Numbered from the stretch's first letter, positions 27,589 through 39,802 are shown. The stretch is 64,000 nt of DNA from Flavobacterium davisii (GCF_019565505.1 NZ_CP067378.1:620001-684000), one strand, 5' to 3'. The notes: generated by a model not told the origin, from the letters alone. A program made the numbers and translations.

Positions 27589-28930
27589 TAGAAACCACAG
27601 GCGGTCAATACAACGAAGAAGGTATTACCGAAATAGCCATCTACAGATTTGATGGTCATGAGGTCGTAGACCAATTTATCAGTTTGGTCAATCCCGAAAT
27701 TCCTATCCAGCCTTTTGTGGTTAAGCTAACAGGTATCAACAATGCCATGTTACGCGGTGCTCCCAAGTTTTACGAAATTGCTAAACGCATTATCGAAATT
27801 ACAGAAGGCAGTATTATTGTAGCACATAATGCCTCTTTTGACTATAGAGTCATTAAAACCGAATTCAAACGTCTAGGTTTCAATTTTGAAAAACAATCCC
27901 TTTGTACAGTCGAATTATCTAAAATTTTAATTCCTAATCAAACCTCTTATAGTTTAGGAAAACTAGTACGTAATTTAGGGATTCCTGTAACTGATAGACA
28001 TCGTGCTAGTGGTGATGCAATGGCTACCGTTCGTTTATTCAAATTACTTTTAGCCAAAGACATTGAAAAAAACATTATAAAGAGTTTTATTAAAACCGAA
28101 ATCAAATCGGGCATGACACCTAAACTCATGGATATAGTAGAAGCTTTACCTTCAAAAACGGGAATTTATTATATTCATAATGAAAAAGGCGAACTCATTT
28201 ATATTGGTAAAAGCAAAAACATCCAAAAAAGAGTTAACCAACATTTCACAGGGACTTCCAAGAAAAGTAAAAAAATCCAAAAAGAAGTCTTTGCCGTAAC
28301 TTTTGAGGAAACAGGTAGCGAATTGATCGCTTTATTGAAAGAAAGCGAAGAAATAAAAATAAATAACCCCATATACAATCGCGCACAAAGACGTACAGTA
28401 TTTCCTTGGGCGTTGTATGCAGCAAAAGATACACAAGGCTATTTAGCTTTGAAAGTTTTAAAAGCCGATGGACGCAAAAAGAAATCACCTCTTTTAGTAG
28501 TCCGCAAGAAGGTAAAACTGCTTTATTTCAAATTACTGAAAAGTACCAATTATGTCAAAAAATAAACGGTTTATACGATACTAAAAAAAGTTGTTTCCAA
28601 TACGACATCAAACAATGTTTTGGTGCTTGTATTCAAAAAGAAGCACCTGAAGATTACAACAAAAGGGTAAACGAATTCATTAGCAATCATCAATTTCATA
28701 ATAATACTATGGTTGTTGTAGATAGAGGTCGTACTTTGGAAGAAAGAAGTGCTGTAGTGATTGAAAATGGCATTTACAAAGGCTATTGTTTTTACGATTT
28801 AAATCATCAAATTAATACACTTCAAATTCTTAAAAACATACTTATTCCTATGCAAAACACTAGGGATAGTCGTAATATTATTCAGCATTATATAAATAAA
28901 AAGAAGATGTTGAAGATTGTGAAGTATTAA
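27570..28930 (+). CDS. DnaQ-like exonuclease fused to GIY-YIG endonuclease (frameshifted in assembly)
   Basis: The N-terminal part is a DEDD exonuclease: YCILDIETTGG (motif I), VAHNASFDYRVI (motif II) and HRASGDAMATV (motif III, DEDDh type). From about residue 190 a UvrC-like GIY-YIG domain follows: TGIYYIHNEKGELIYIGKSKNIQKRVNQH. The frame breaks in an A run near 28480. Another frame continues with EITSFSSPQEGKTALFQITE and a cysteine-containing segment CFGACIQKE to 28930, as expected for this family of about 455 residues. It probably acts in DNA repair or as a replication-associated nuclease. I start at ATG 27570 because the family begins MYxILDIETTG. Confidence 0.85.
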
Positions 28931-28986
28931 GATTTTTCTGAACTAAACCATTCCGATTTTAATTGAACACAAACAAATTTCAAAAC

Positions 28987-29616
28987 ATGCCTAATATTCC
29001 AAACAAAGACAACCCTTTCCCATTAAACGGATATAACAAACTTTGTTTCTTAAAAAACATCATCAAAAACCCCAACATCATTGTAGGCGATTATACCTAT
29101 TATGACGATTTTGACGATGTGGAAAATTTTGAAAAGAACGTCAAATATCACTTTGATTTTACAGGCGACAAATTAATCATTGGTAAATTTTGTATGATTG
29201 CTTCAGGAGTCAAATTCATTATGAATGGCGCTAATCACCTGACTGAGGCGATTTCTGCCTATCCTTTTGCTATTTTTGGGCACGATTGGCAACATGCTAT
29301 GGAAGGAAAATCTTATCCCACTAAAGGAGATACCATTATCGGAAACGATGTTTGGATTGGACACAATACCACGATTATGGCAGGCGTAAAAATTGGTGAT
29401 GGTGCTATAATTGCCACCAATGCCACGGTTACTAAAGACGTACCGCCTTATAGCATAGTAGGAGGCAATCCTTCACAACTGATTCGCAAACGTTTTTCTG
29501 AAGAAAAAATCCAAGAACTACTGCATCTAGCTTGGTGGGATTGGGATATTGAGAAAATTACAGCAAACGTTCAGCTACTAACTAGCAATAAAATTGAAAA
29601 ATTAAAATCGCTATAA
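28987..29616 (+). CDS. Vat/CatB-type O-acetyltransferase (hexapeptide repeat)
   Basis: A 209-residue left-handed beta-helix acetyltransferase. Marks include IVGDYTYYDDF, LIIGKFCMIASGVKFIM, NHLTEAISAYPF, then the hexapeptide coils TIIGNDVWIGHNTTIMAGVKIG, GAIIATNATVTKDVPPYSIVGGNP and the tail LAWWDWD. Asn-His in NHLTE is the catalytic histidine region. The nearest described group acetylates streptogramin A or chloramphenicol. Chromosomal copies in Flavobacteria are common, and a role in resistance cannot be concluded from the sequence. ATG 28987 is preferred to 28963. Confidence 0.85.
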   Translation: MPNIPNKDNPFPLNGYNKLCFLKNIIKNPNIIVGDYTYYDDFDDVENFEKNVKYHFDFTGDKLIIGKFCMIASGVKFIMNGANHLTEAISAYPFAIFGHDWQHAMEGKSYPTKGDTIIGNDVWIGHNTTIMAGVKIGDGAIIATNATVTKDVPPYSIVGGNPSQLIRKRFSEEKIQELLHLAWWDWDIEKITANVQLLTSNKIEKLKSL

Positions 29617-29625
29617 AAACATATT

Positions 29626-30555
29626 TTGGATAAAACGAATTATTTAATCACCGTAATCGGTCCTACAGCCATTGGTAAAACCGCCTTAGCTATCCAGTTG
29701 GCTAAGCATTTTGGATGCGAGATTATTTCTTGTGACAGCCGACAGTTTTTTAAAGAAATGTGTATCGGGACTGCTGTACCTTCGCAAGAAGAATTAGCAC
29801 AAGCCACTCACCATTTTATTCAAAACAAATCGATTTTTGAAAGTTATTCCGTGGGCGATTTTGAAGTAGAAGCACTAGAAAAATTGGACCAATTATTTCA
29901 AAAAAACAACATCCAAGTTCTTGTTGGTGGGAGTGGTTTGTATGTTGATGCGGTTTTAAAAGGATTTGATGAATTTCCTGATATTGATGCATCGGTACGC
30001 GAAACCATTAACAGTAATTATGACGAACTAGGCATAACCTATCTACAAGATAATTTAAAAAAATTAGACCCCGATTATTATCAAAAAATAGCAACGGAGA
30101 ACCCACAAACATTGGTTAACCCACAACGTATGAAACGTTTTGTGGAAGTTTGTATCGGTTCAGGGCAACCCTATTCTAGTTTTTTGGGTAAACGTAAAAA
30201 CAAGCGCAACTTCACTCCTATTATCATCGGTTTAGAAGCTGACCGTACCCTGATGTATGAACGCATCAATCTGAGAGTCGATTTGATGATGCAACAAGGT
30301 TTATTAGAAGAGGTTGAAAACCTTTTACCTCATAAACATCTTAATGCCTTACAAACTGTAGGCTATCGCGAATTATTTGATTATTTTGAAGGAAAAACAT
30401 CTTTAGAAGATGCCATTGAACAAATTAAAATGAATACACGTCGTTTTGCCAAACGTCAAATGACTTGGTTTAAAAGAACAGAAAACATTAACTGGTTTAA
30501 TTACCAAACCAATTTACATAAAATCATTTCTCATATTAATACAAATTTTATATAA
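29626..30555 (+). CDS. miaA: tRNA dimethylallyltransferase MiaA
   Basis: A 309-residue enzyme that adds a dimethylallyl group to A37 of tRNAs reading UNN codons. P-loop GPTAIGKTALA near residue 12, DSRQFFKEMCIGTA, LVGGSGLYVDAVL, PQRMKRFVEV and the C-terminal QTVGYRELFDYF and TRRFAKRQMTWFKR are all present. The frame begins at TTG 29626, with no in-frame ATG before conserved residues. Either TTG is the start or an upstream base is mis-called. Confidence 0.94.
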   Translation: MDKTNYLITVIGPTAIGKTALAIQLAKHFGCEIISCDSRQFFKEMCIGTAVPSQEELAQATHHFIQNKSIFESYSVGDFEVEALEKLDQLFQKNNIQVLVGGSGLYVDAVLKGFDEFPDIDASVRETINSNYDELGITYLQDNLKKLDPDYYQKIATENPQTLVNPQRMKRFVEVCIGSGQPYSSFLGKRKNKRNFTPIIIGLEADRTLMYERINLRVDLMMQQGLLEEVENLLPHKHLNALQTVGYRELFDYFEGKTSLEDAIEQIKMNTRRFAKRQMTWFKRTENINWFNYQTNLHKIISHINTNFI

Positions 30556-30556
30556 A

Positions 30557-31297
30557 ATGCCTATTTCACCTAATTTTTCATCCTTATTTGAAGAAAATCA
30601 TAAAATCAATTTTTTGCATTGTACTCCTAATGGAATTCTTAAATATACCGATCTGTGCAATCTTTTTCAATTGACAGCCAGTTCTCATGCTGAATTAGGA
30701 GGATTTAGTCATAATGATATGCAAATTTTTAATCAAGCTTGGGTTTTAAGTAGAATGATTGTCGAAATTACAGATTTACCTAAATGGCAAGATGAGGTAA
30801 CAATTAAAACTTGGATCAAATCTCTAGAGGGTTATCAATCTGTCCGATGCCTTGAAATGTATTTAAACGGGGAAAAAATTATTGGCTGTGAAACCTTTTG
30901 GGTTGTCATTAATACAACTACTCGAAAACCTGAAAATTTAGCTATATCTTGTGATCATTTTACTTTTTTCGCTGATAATGCTACTAACATAAAAACACAT
31001 AAAATCAATATTCCCGAAGATACAAAAAAATTAACGGATAAAATTGTCAAACTATCAGATATTGATATTGTTAACCATGCTAATAATGTAAAATATCTAG
31101 AATGGTCGCTAGATGAAATAGAGACCGAAATTGTTTTAGAGCAAAAAATTCAATCCTTTGCTATTAATTTTTTACAAGAAGTAAATCTTCACGATCAAAT
31201 TGAAATTAATAACAAAAAAGACAATCAAACGAGCGTATTTACAATAACAAAAAATAATAAAACTTGCTATGCTTTAGAACTTCATTTAAAAGCGTAA
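30557..31297 (+). CDS. Acyl-ACP thioesterase-like protein
   Basis: A 246-residue double-hotdog thioesterase of the plant FatA/bacterial acyl-ACP thioesterase family. AWVLSRMIVEI and VTIKTWIKSLEG are in the first hotdog, and SDIDIVNHANNVKYLEWSLDEI in the second, where Asp-His-Asn form the typical catalytic signature. It would release fatty acids from ACP. It starts one base after miaA, so the two may be co-transcribed. Confidence 0.82.
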   Translation: MPISPNFSSLFEENHKINFLHCTPNGILKYTDLCNLFQLTASSHAELGGFSHNDMQIFNQAWVLSRMIVEITDLPKWQDEVTIKTWIKSLEGYQSVRCLEMYLNGEKIIGCETFWVVINTTTRKPENLAISCDHFTFFADNATNIKTHKINIPEDTKKLTDKIVKLSDIDIVNHANNVKYLEWSLDEIETEIVLEQKIQSFAINFLQEVNLHDQIEINNKKDNQTSVFTITKNNKTCYALELHLKA

Positions 31298-31443
31298 AAT
31301 ACAAAGACAGTGTACCAAAAATAAAAGAAGTGATTCTTTTTACTCCAACGTCAAAAAGCAAATTGACCAGTACATATAGTCTTTTAATAAAAATAAAGTT
31401 CTTTTTATAATACGAAATCTAGATAAAAACAAACACCCTTTTT

Positions 31444-31652
31444 TAACCCAGATTACGCATTAGACCCGAGCGTAGCGAATAGACGAAGTAAATCTATTCC
31501 ACTTTATTTTTCTTCAAATTCAAGCCAAGCACGTACTCAAATTTTAATCATCAAAATAGTTCACTATTTCTTCTTCTAAAATTTTCCGTGAGCACTTGAA
31601 TTTATTGAAAAATTTTGTTTCACAACGAAGTCTAATGCGAAATCTGGGTTTA
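31444..31652. repeat. Palindromic ~200-bp repeat element, copy 1
   Basis: Termini AACCCAGATTACGCATTAGA and TCTAATGCGAAATCTGGGTT are inverted repeats flanked by TTAA-like sequence. Copies occur at 40068-40246 (inverted) and 62215-62390. There is no ORF, so it looks like a non-autonomous (MITE-like) element. The rest of 31298-31726 holds nothing I can identify. Confidence 0.75.
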
Positions 31653-31726
31653 AAGCAAAAGCCTTAAAAAAGGGCTAAATCTAAAAATAAAGAGGACTTT
31701 AACTTTGATTTTTGTGTAATCTGAGA

Positions 31727-34431
31727 TTAATCCAAACTCAAAGTGATTTGTCCATCATCTTCTAACGTAATATCATAATTCTTTGTATCGTTTTCTCCTT
31801 CTAATTCTGCTTCATTTCTTAAATTTTCTTCTGGTTTTACTTCAAGTGGCTCTTCGTAAAAAAGTGGTTCTAACCTATTAATTTGTTTAATTTTATCCGT
31901 TGTTAATTGATTACCTAAAGCTTTAATTCCTTTTACAGCAATAAACTCTTCTAAGTTAACAATTAAGTTTTCTTTTTGAACTCCTCCTTTTTAGCAAAAA
32001 TAACTTCTATCATAGGGCGCCAATCGGTGGATACAATTTCTAATTGTGATCTTTCGTGTTCAGAAATAAAAAGTTCTTCTTTATTTTCATGTTCTACTAA
32101 AAAGCGTTTTACAAAATAACGCTCTTTTTCCCCATCGTAATAAATGGCTGAAATAGGCTTTTGATTATTCCATTTTTCTAAAACAATCATATCATCTTCA
32201 AAATGGGTAGTTAGCTCAGGTATCACTGTTTTTAATTTCCCGTTTTGTCCTATGATTAGTAATCTATCATTCGGTTTAAACTCGCCTAACAACTCCCCTC
32301 TTCCATCTACATTCAAACGTTGTACCGTATCATCAAACCATATTCTTCGAGGTCGTAAGGTAGATATTCCTCTTTCTTTTAATTCAATTTTTTTAATAGG
32401 ATATTTAGCTACTGTATTTCCTTTAGAAGCTCTTCCTTTTATCATAATATCGGCAAAATCAATATCCCATTTTAATTTTTTAACACTTCCTACTTGTCGT
32501 AGTAAAATAGTAACCGTTTCTGCCTCACCATTAGGATTAGCTGAAAAATAGAGTACTTGCGAACCTGTTTTTTCTTGTGTTAAATCGTATTCTTTATCTC
32601 GGGTTACACCTGAAACACTAAAACGCTTGATAAAAGAAGGACCTGATTTACCATCGCGATAAATCATATTATAAATGGTTCGTTTATCGTTTTTATCAAA
32701 TATTGCAATATGAATAATATCTTTGCCTATAAATTTTTTCTCATCTACTTTGGTAATAATCATTTTACCGCTACGAAGGAAACAAATTACATCATCAATA
32801 TCACTACAATCGGCTACATATTCATCTTTTTTCAAAGAAGTTCCTACGAAGCCTTCCTCTTTATTAACATATAGTTTCGTATTTCTTAAAACAACCTTTG
32901 TGGCTTCTATATTTTCAAAGTTTCGTATTTCCGTTTGACGTTCACGACCTTTACCATACTTTTCTTTCAATCGTGTAAAAAAGTCAATAGCAAACTGCGT
33001 TAAATGCTCTAAATGGTGCTTTACTTGTGCAATTTCATCTTCTAATTTCGCAATTGATTCATCCGCTTTGTCCGAGTCGAAACGTGTGATACGAATCATT
33101 GGAATTTGCGTTAGTTTTTGCAAATCTTCATCAACAATATCGCGTAATAACAAATGTTTGAAAGGCTCAAAACGGTCGTACATATAGGTATATAAAGCTT
33201 CTTTATTGCTGTACAACTTAAAGTCGATATACATTTCCTCACGAATGAAGATTTTTTCCAATGTAGAAAAATGCCATTTGGTTTCCAATTCTGCCAATTG
33301 CACTTCCAACTCCTGACGCAACAAATCGACGGTACGATGTGTTGAAATGCGTAACATTTCTGAAACCCCAATAAACAACGGTTTATTATCTTCAATCACA
33401 CAACCTAAAGGTGAAATAGAGGTTTCACAGGCCGTGAAAGCATAAAGTGCATCTATGGTTTTATCAGGTGAAACACACGGAGGCAGATGAATCAAGATTT
33501 CTACTTCCGCTGCGGTATTATCTTCAATTTTTTTGATTTTGATTTTACCTTTATCATTGGCTTTCAAAATACTATCAATCAAAGAAGTCGTATTGGTAGA
33601 AAATGGAATTTGCGTAATCACCAAAGTTTGTTTATCCAATTGCGAAACTTTAGCACGCACGCGTACACGCCCACCACGTAACCCATCGTTGTAATTAGAT
33701 ACATCGGCAATACCAGCCGTTGGAAAATCAGGATATAATGTAAAGGGTTTCCCTTTTAAAATTTTGACAGAAGCATCAATCAACTCGTTAAAGTTGTGCG
33801 GTAAAATCTTAGTAGATAGACCTACGGCAATCCCTTCGCCTCCTTGTGCTAAAAGTAAAGGGAATTTTACGGGTAAATTAATAGGTTCCGCACGACGCCC
33901 ATCATAAGACAATCCCCAATCGGTAATTTTAGGAGAATACAATACCTCTAAGGCAAACTTACTTAAACGTGCCTCGATGTAACGGGATGCCGCAGCTCCG
34001 TCGCCTGTTAATATATTTCCCCAGTTTCCTTGGGTATCAATCAATAAATCTTTTTGACCAATTTGTACCATCGCATCACCAATACTGGCATCACCGTGAG
34101 GGTGATACTGCATGGTGTGACCCACCACATTCGCAACTTTATTGTAACGACCATCATCCAACTCCTTCATAGAGTGCATGATACGACGCTGTACTGGTTT
34201 AAATCCATCTTCAATAGCAGGCACCGCACGTTCAAGGATTACATACGAAGCGTAATCCAAGAACCAATCCTTATACATCCCCGTTACCTTGGTAATGGTA
34301 GCCTCTGGATTTTCATCTTGCTCGTAAAAATGTTCGCCTTCAAAGCTAGTTTCTCCTAACTGATTTTCATCAGCCGTGGATTCTTCTTGAGGGGTTAAAT
34401 CGTCTTCTCTATTTTCGTTTTCTTCGCTCAT
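31727..34431 (-). CDS. parC: DNA topoisomerase IV subunit A (C-terminus frameshifted in assembly)
   Basis: The 822-residue main frame holds the breakage-reunion core. ERAVPAIEDGFKPVQRRIM, YHPHGDASIGDAMV (helix-turn-helix/quinolone region) and the active-site tyrosine in GAAASRYIEARLS are visible, followed by a coiled-coil tower and a C-terminal DNA-wrapping domain. An acidic N-terminal extension of about 45 residues precedes it. The open frame ends at 31963. Two shifts (near 31985 and 31858) reveal the continuation KENLIVNLEEFIAVKGIKAL, then LEVKPEENLRNEAELEGEND and DDGQITLSLD to a stop at 31727. Decatenates daughter chromosomes with ParE. The acidic tail is usual in Bacteroidota ParC. Confidence 0.93.
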
Positions 34432-34482
34432 AATTTAGGGTCACAATGTTTCACCAAGTTTTACACTATGTTCCACAATGTT

Positions 34483-34863
34483 TTAAATTACCAATCTTTT
34501 TATTCCGTCTTTTAATGATCTTTTATAAAAGTTTAAAAGTAAACCCAATCTACAATCTGCTAATCGCATATATGTTAAACATTGGGCTGTGTGTTCAATT
34601 GTAAATTCTTCAACTACTTTTAACTCAATAATCACTTTATCATTTACTATTATATCTACTCTGTAGCCGCAATCAAATTTGATATCTTCATAAACTACTG
34701 GAAATCCTTTTTCTTGTTTAACATTCAGCCCGCATTTTTCTAACTCATAAGCTAAGCATTCTCTATATACTTTTTCCAACAATCCTGAGCCTAATTTTGT
34801 ATGCACTTTGTATGCACAGTCTAAAATTATTTTACTGATATCGTTTTCTTCTTGCATAATCAT
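34483..34863 (-). CDS. GxxExxY-family protein
   Basis: A 126-residue protein with the family signature GSGLLEKVYRECLAYEL, followed by FDCGYRVDIIVNDKVIIELKVVE, a nuclease-like strand pattern (D..I-E-L-K) that recalls PD-(D/E)XK enzymes, and YMRLADCRLGLLLNF. The family is common as small insertions between genes in Bacteroidota. Its function is unproven. It separates parC from parE and is bracketed by repetitive sequences on both sides, suggesting that it arrived by transfer. Confidence 0.85.
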   Translation of the reverse strand: MIMQEENDISKIILDCAYKVHTKLGSGLLEKVYRECLAYELEKCGLNVKQEKGFPVVYEDIKFDCGYRVDIIVNDKVIIELKVVEEFTIEHTAQCLTYMRLADCRLGLLLNFYKRSLKDGIKRLVI

Positions 34864-35059
34864 TTTTTTGTTTCACTAAGTTTTTCAAAGTTCTGCACAA
34901 TGTATCACAAAGTTAAACCTAAAAACTTCTTTGACGTTGTGACAAACTTGGAGTGACTATGTGAAATTAGTTACACAAAGTTCCTCAAAGTGCTTCACAA
35001 TGTTTCACAAAGCCTAAAAAACTTCTTTGACGTTGTGATAAACTTGGTGTGACTTTGTG
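34864..35059. repeat. Intergenic 'cacaaagtttcac' repeats
   Basis: Two imperfect copies of a unit containing CTTCTTTGACGTTGTGA and AACTTGG follow each other. They are related in style to the 89-bp array at 7829-8180 and to 34440-34480. There is no gene. Confidence 0.6.
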
Positions 35060-36923
35060 CTACGACGTCAACTCCTCCACCGTATCCAACTCCACCTTCA
35101 AATTCTTGATAATAAACTCCTGACGATCAGGGGTGTTTTTACCCATATAAAACTCCAATAACTTTTCAATAGAAGTGGCTTTATCCAGCATAACAGGGTC
35201 TAAACGTATGTCTTCACCAATAAAATGCTTAAACTCGTCAGGTGAAATTTCACCTAATCCCTTGAATCGTGTGATTTCAGGTTTTGGTTTTAATTTATCA
35301 ATCGCATCCCTACGTTCTTCATCGCTATAACAATAAATGGTTTCTTTCTTATTACGCACACGAAATAACGGAGTCTGTAAAATATATAAATGTCCTTCTT
35401 TAATAATTTCAGGAAAAAACTGTAAGAAGAAAGTAATCAATAACAACCGAATGTGCATCCCGTCCACATCGGCATCGGTCGCAATAACAATGTTGTTATA
35501 ACGCAAGTCTTCCATACTTTCCTCAATATTTAATGCGGCTTGAAGAAGGTTGAATTCCTCATTTTCATACACAATCTTTTTGGTCATGCCATAGGTATTC
35601 AAAGGCTTACCACGCAAACTAAAAACTGCTTGTGTATTTACATCACGTGATTTAGTAATTGACCCCGATGCTGAATCCCCCTCGGTAATAAACAAGGTAC
35701 TTTCTAAACTACGAGCATTCTTAGCATCAGTCAAGTGCACCCGACAATCACGCAGTTTACGGTTGTGTAAACTCGCTTTTTTGGCACGTTCTTTAGCCAA
35801 CTTACGAATACCTGACAATTCCTTACGCTCGCGTTCGGCTTGCAAAATTTTTCGAAGTAACAAATCGGCTACTTCTGGATTTTTATGTAAAAAGTTGTCT
35901 AAATTCGTTTTAATGAAATCATTTACAAACGTACGCACTGTAGGGCCATTAGGACCAATATCAGTCGAACCGAGTTTGGTTTTGGTTTGCGATTCAAAAA
36001 CGGGTTCTTCAACCTTAATTGAAATGGCTGAAACTATTGATTTTCTAATATCTGAAGCCTCAAACGGTTTGTTGTAAAACTCCTTTATAGTGCGAACAAT
36101 GGCTTCTCGAAAAGCCCCCAAGTGAGTCCCCCCTTGTGTTGTGTTTTGCCCATTTACAAACGAATAATATTCTTCCGAATACTGTGTTTTACTATGTGTC
36201 ATCGCAATTTCGATATCGCCACCTGTTAAGTGAATGATAGGATATTGCATATCTTCAGTAGTAATGGTTTCTTCTAATAAATCTTTTAAACCATTTTCTG
36301 AAAAAAACTTTTCACCATTATAAACTATTGTTAAACCTTTATTTAGGTAACAATAATTTTTCAACATTCTTACAATATATTCGTTACGGTATTTGTAGTT
36401 TTTAAAAATGGTATCATCAGCAATAAAACTAACTTTGGTTCCTTTACGTTTTGTAGTTTCAATTACATCTTCTTCTACAGTAAGACTCCCTGCCGAAAAT
36501 TCTGCTGCTTTTTGTTGATTATCACGTACCGACTCTACCCTAAAAAAAGTAGAAAGCGCATTTACAGCCTTAGTACCTACTCCATTTAGACCTACCGATT
36601 TTTTAAAGGCTTTCGAATCATATTTACCTCCTGTGTTCATTTTAGACACCACATCGACTACTTTCCCTAAAGGAATACCACGACCATAGTCACGCACGGT
36701 AACCATTTTATCCTTTAAGGTAACTTCTATAGTCTTTCCTGCTCCCATCACAAACTCATCGATACAGTTATCTAGGACTTCTTTTACCAAAATATAAATA
36801 CCATCATCAGGAGATGAACCATCCCCTAACTTACCAATATACATCCCCTGGACGCATACGGATATGCTCCCTCCAGTCGAGAGAACGTATATTATCTTCG
36901 GTGTATTGATTTTGTTCAAACAT
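35060..36923 (-). CDS. parE: DNA topoisomerase IV subunit B (5' end frameshifted in assembly)
   Basis: The GHKL ATPase domain shows [19 protein letters not shown] and [14 protein letters not shown]. The TOPRIM domain shows [11 protein letters not shown] and [13 protein letters not shown], and the C-terminus has [12 protein letters not shown]. The correct start is ATG 36921-36923, giving [20 protein letters not shown] and then IRMRPGMYIGK. A single extra base at 36845-36851 (CCCCTGG) shifts the frame right after RMRPG. About 620 residues, normal for ParE. Partner of ParC. Confidence 0.93.
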
Positions 36924-37087
36924 ATATAAAAAACGATTGGGTGCTAAGATACTTTAAAACTATGTAAAAGAAAAACAAAATAGATTAGCAATAAAAACAA
37001 ATAGGAAAAATAAAAAAATACAGATATAATTTCATATTTAACATTTTTTTTAGATATTTGATAAAACAATAACCTAAAAAAATAAAT

Positions 37088-39779
37088 ATGAAAAAAATTC
37101 ATTGCTTATTATTATTAATAACAACTTGGACAGGATTCGCTCAGAATCTTGTAAAAGGATCTATAAAAGATACAGGAGGGTTAGGAATTCCGGGGAGTTA
37201 ATATCACTACTAGTGGTACAAATGCTACAACTTCTGATTTCGATGGTGGTTTTTCTATTAAATTAAATCCGAGGAAAACACACTCTAAAATTCAATTATA
37301 TGGGCTATAAAACAGAAGTCAAAGAAATTGAAATAAAAGATCAAAATATCGAATTAAACATAGTTCTACAAGAAGAAAACAAAAGCTTAGATGAAGTAGT
37401 AGTAGTAGGTACCAGAACGGCTCCCCGAAGCAACACTACCACCCCTTTACCTGTAGATTTATTATCTTCCAAAGAACTTGCTTCAACAGGACAAGCCACG
37501 TTTGACAAAGCATTACAATACAGAATACCTTCTTTCAATACTGTTCAAACACCTGTAAACGATGCCACCTCTTTATTAGATCCCTATGAAATACGAAACA
37601 TGGGACCTAGCCGTACCTTAATATTAATAAACGGTAAACGTAAAAACATGAGTGCATTGCTATACACACAAACTTCTCACGGGCGCGGCGAAACAGGAGC
37701 CGATATTTCTGCAATTCCTCAAGATGCTATTGAACGAGTAGAAATACTACGTGACGGAGCTTCTGCCCAATATGGTTCTGACGCTATCGCAGGCGTTATG
37801 AATATTATTTTAAAAAGCAATCCTAATTCAGGATCTGGCACCATAAGAACAGGAATAACAGGAAAAGGAGATGGAAAAATGATCGGTGTAAGCCTTAATA
37901 ACGGAACAACGGCATTTAATGAAAAAGGATTTGTTAACTACACTTTAGATTTTTCAAAAGTAACATTAGCTAATAGACCGGCACTGTTGATGCGCAAGGA
38001 GAATCTAAAGATTTTTCTGCAAATATACTGGACGTTCAAGACTTTCTAAATAGACATCCCGATGCAGGTAATATTAATGGATCTCCCGCTACAGCAACTG
38101 CTAAATTTGAGATAAATGGAGGTGTAGAAGTAACTGAAAATTCAAAATTATATTTTAATGGTGCTTATGTTTACAAAAAAGTAAATTCATTCGCAAACTA
38201 CAGAACACCATACTGGAGAACATTAAATGAATATCCTTTTTTAAATCAATTATTTCCTGGAAATGGTAAAAATGGATACGATGGTTATGTACCTACATTT
38301 GAAGGAGACTTAAATGACTACAATGCAACTTTAGGATTAAAATCCACAAAAAACGGATGGAATACAGATTTAAGTATAACATTTGGAGGCAACACTCAAG
38401 AATACACCGTCAACAACTCTTTCAACCGTTCAAGCATTTTAGATGGAAATGGAGCCAATATTTATAAAGAAAACAGTCCAATTTCATTCAAACCCGGAGG
38501 ATCCAAATTTGACCACATAGTAGGAAATATAGATGTAAACAAAAACTTAACAGATAAAATCAGTTTTGCTATAGGGTCTGAATTCAGAACAGAAAACTTC
38601 ACCATTCTAGAAGGAGACAAAGCTTCATGGGATGGACTAGGTGCAGACTCATTTGCCGGTAACAGACCTGAAAATTCAGGTAAATTCAACCGTTATAATG
38701 TTGGAGGATACATAGCGACAACTATAGATTTCACAAAGGATTTTTTAATAGACGCCACTTTACGTGGTGAAAATTATAGCGATTTTGGTTCTACTTATAT
38801 AGGTAAATTAAGTACCAGATATAAATTTTTAGATGATAAAATAACACTAAGAGCATCTATATCATCTGGTTTTAGAGCACCTTCTTTACACCAAATTTAC
38901 ACCCAAAAATCACAATACAGCTTTTTTCCGGGACAAGGAGTCTTAGTTAGCGGATTAGTTAACAATGTATCTCCTCAAGCTCGTCAAATGGGAATCGATA
39001 AATTAAAAGCTGAAAAATCTGAAAATTACACCATTGGACTAGGTTTTAAACCAACGAAAAACATAACATTAACTCTTGATTATTATCACATTAACGTATA
39101 CGACAGAATTGTTTTAAGTGATGAAATTAAAGATGTAACCATTAACGGAAAAAATTTAGGAACATTATCCTTCTTTACCAATGCTTTAGACACTAGAACA
39201 AGAGGTTTAGATGTAGTTGCCAGCATACGAAATATTAAACTAGGAAGAGGCGATTTAGGCTTTAATTTATCAGGAAATTACACATTTGAAAACTGGAATA
39301 CTAACAAAATTCCTGTAAAATTTGGCAAAGACCTTATAGATGCTACCCAACAACATTTATTATTCACTTCTCGCCCTAAAACTAAATGGATATTAGGAAC
39401 AACTTATGACATTGGGAAATTTGGCTTTTCATTAAACAATACTTTGTTTGGAAAAACAATATTCAAACAAACTGGATTGGATTCCGATTTAAGAACCGAA
39501 TTCAAGCCAAAAGTAGTAACCGATTTAGGGATAAATTTCAATGCCACAAACAAATTAACCTTTGCTTTGAACATTAATAACTTATTAAATGTTTTACCAA
39601 AATGGGAATTTAAGGCTGAAAATGCAATAGGACAAACCAAATTAACTGATCCTAATTTTGTAAAAAACCAATCCAATCTAATTACTTTCAATCAACGTTA
39701 TTCACAAATGACTTATGATGGATATCATTTTAGCCAATTAGGAACCATGTTTAATTTATCAGCTAATTACAAATTCTAA
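37088..39779 (+). CDS. TonB-dependent outer-membrane receptor (frameshifted in assembly)
   Basis: A signal peptide (MKKIHCLLLLITTWTGFAQ) is followed by a carboxypeptidase-regulatory-like domain (VKGSIKD, SDFDGGFSI). Next come the TonB-box-like segment LDEVVVVGTR and the plug (GPSRTLILINGKR, ISAIPQDAIERVEILRDGASAQYGSDAIAGVMNII). A 22-strand barrel ends in aromatic-rich LSANYKF. Breaks at 37190-37195, 37269-37274 and near 37975 split the frame, and each is locally repairable. About 895 residues. It probably imports a siderophore, vitamin or oligosaccharide. There is no SusD gene beside it, so it is not a polysaccharide-utilisation pair. Confidence 0.88.
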
Positions 39780-39802
39780 AATAGCTCTTCTAAATACAAT
39801 CC

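Noticed and set aside
28987..29616. Acquired antibiotic-resistance gene
   Set aside because: The hexapeptide acetyltransferase looks native in base composition and sits in a housekeeping cluster. There is no mobile context.
34483..34863. Part of a toxin-antitoxin pair
   Set aside because: There is no partner gene. The GxxExxY family has no established toxin role, and its neighbours are the topoisomerase IV genes.
37088..39779. Several small TonB receptor fragments as pseudogenes
   Set aside because: Sequence resumes in another frame at each break, two of the breaks look like miscalled CCAGG sites, and all receptor domains are present in order.
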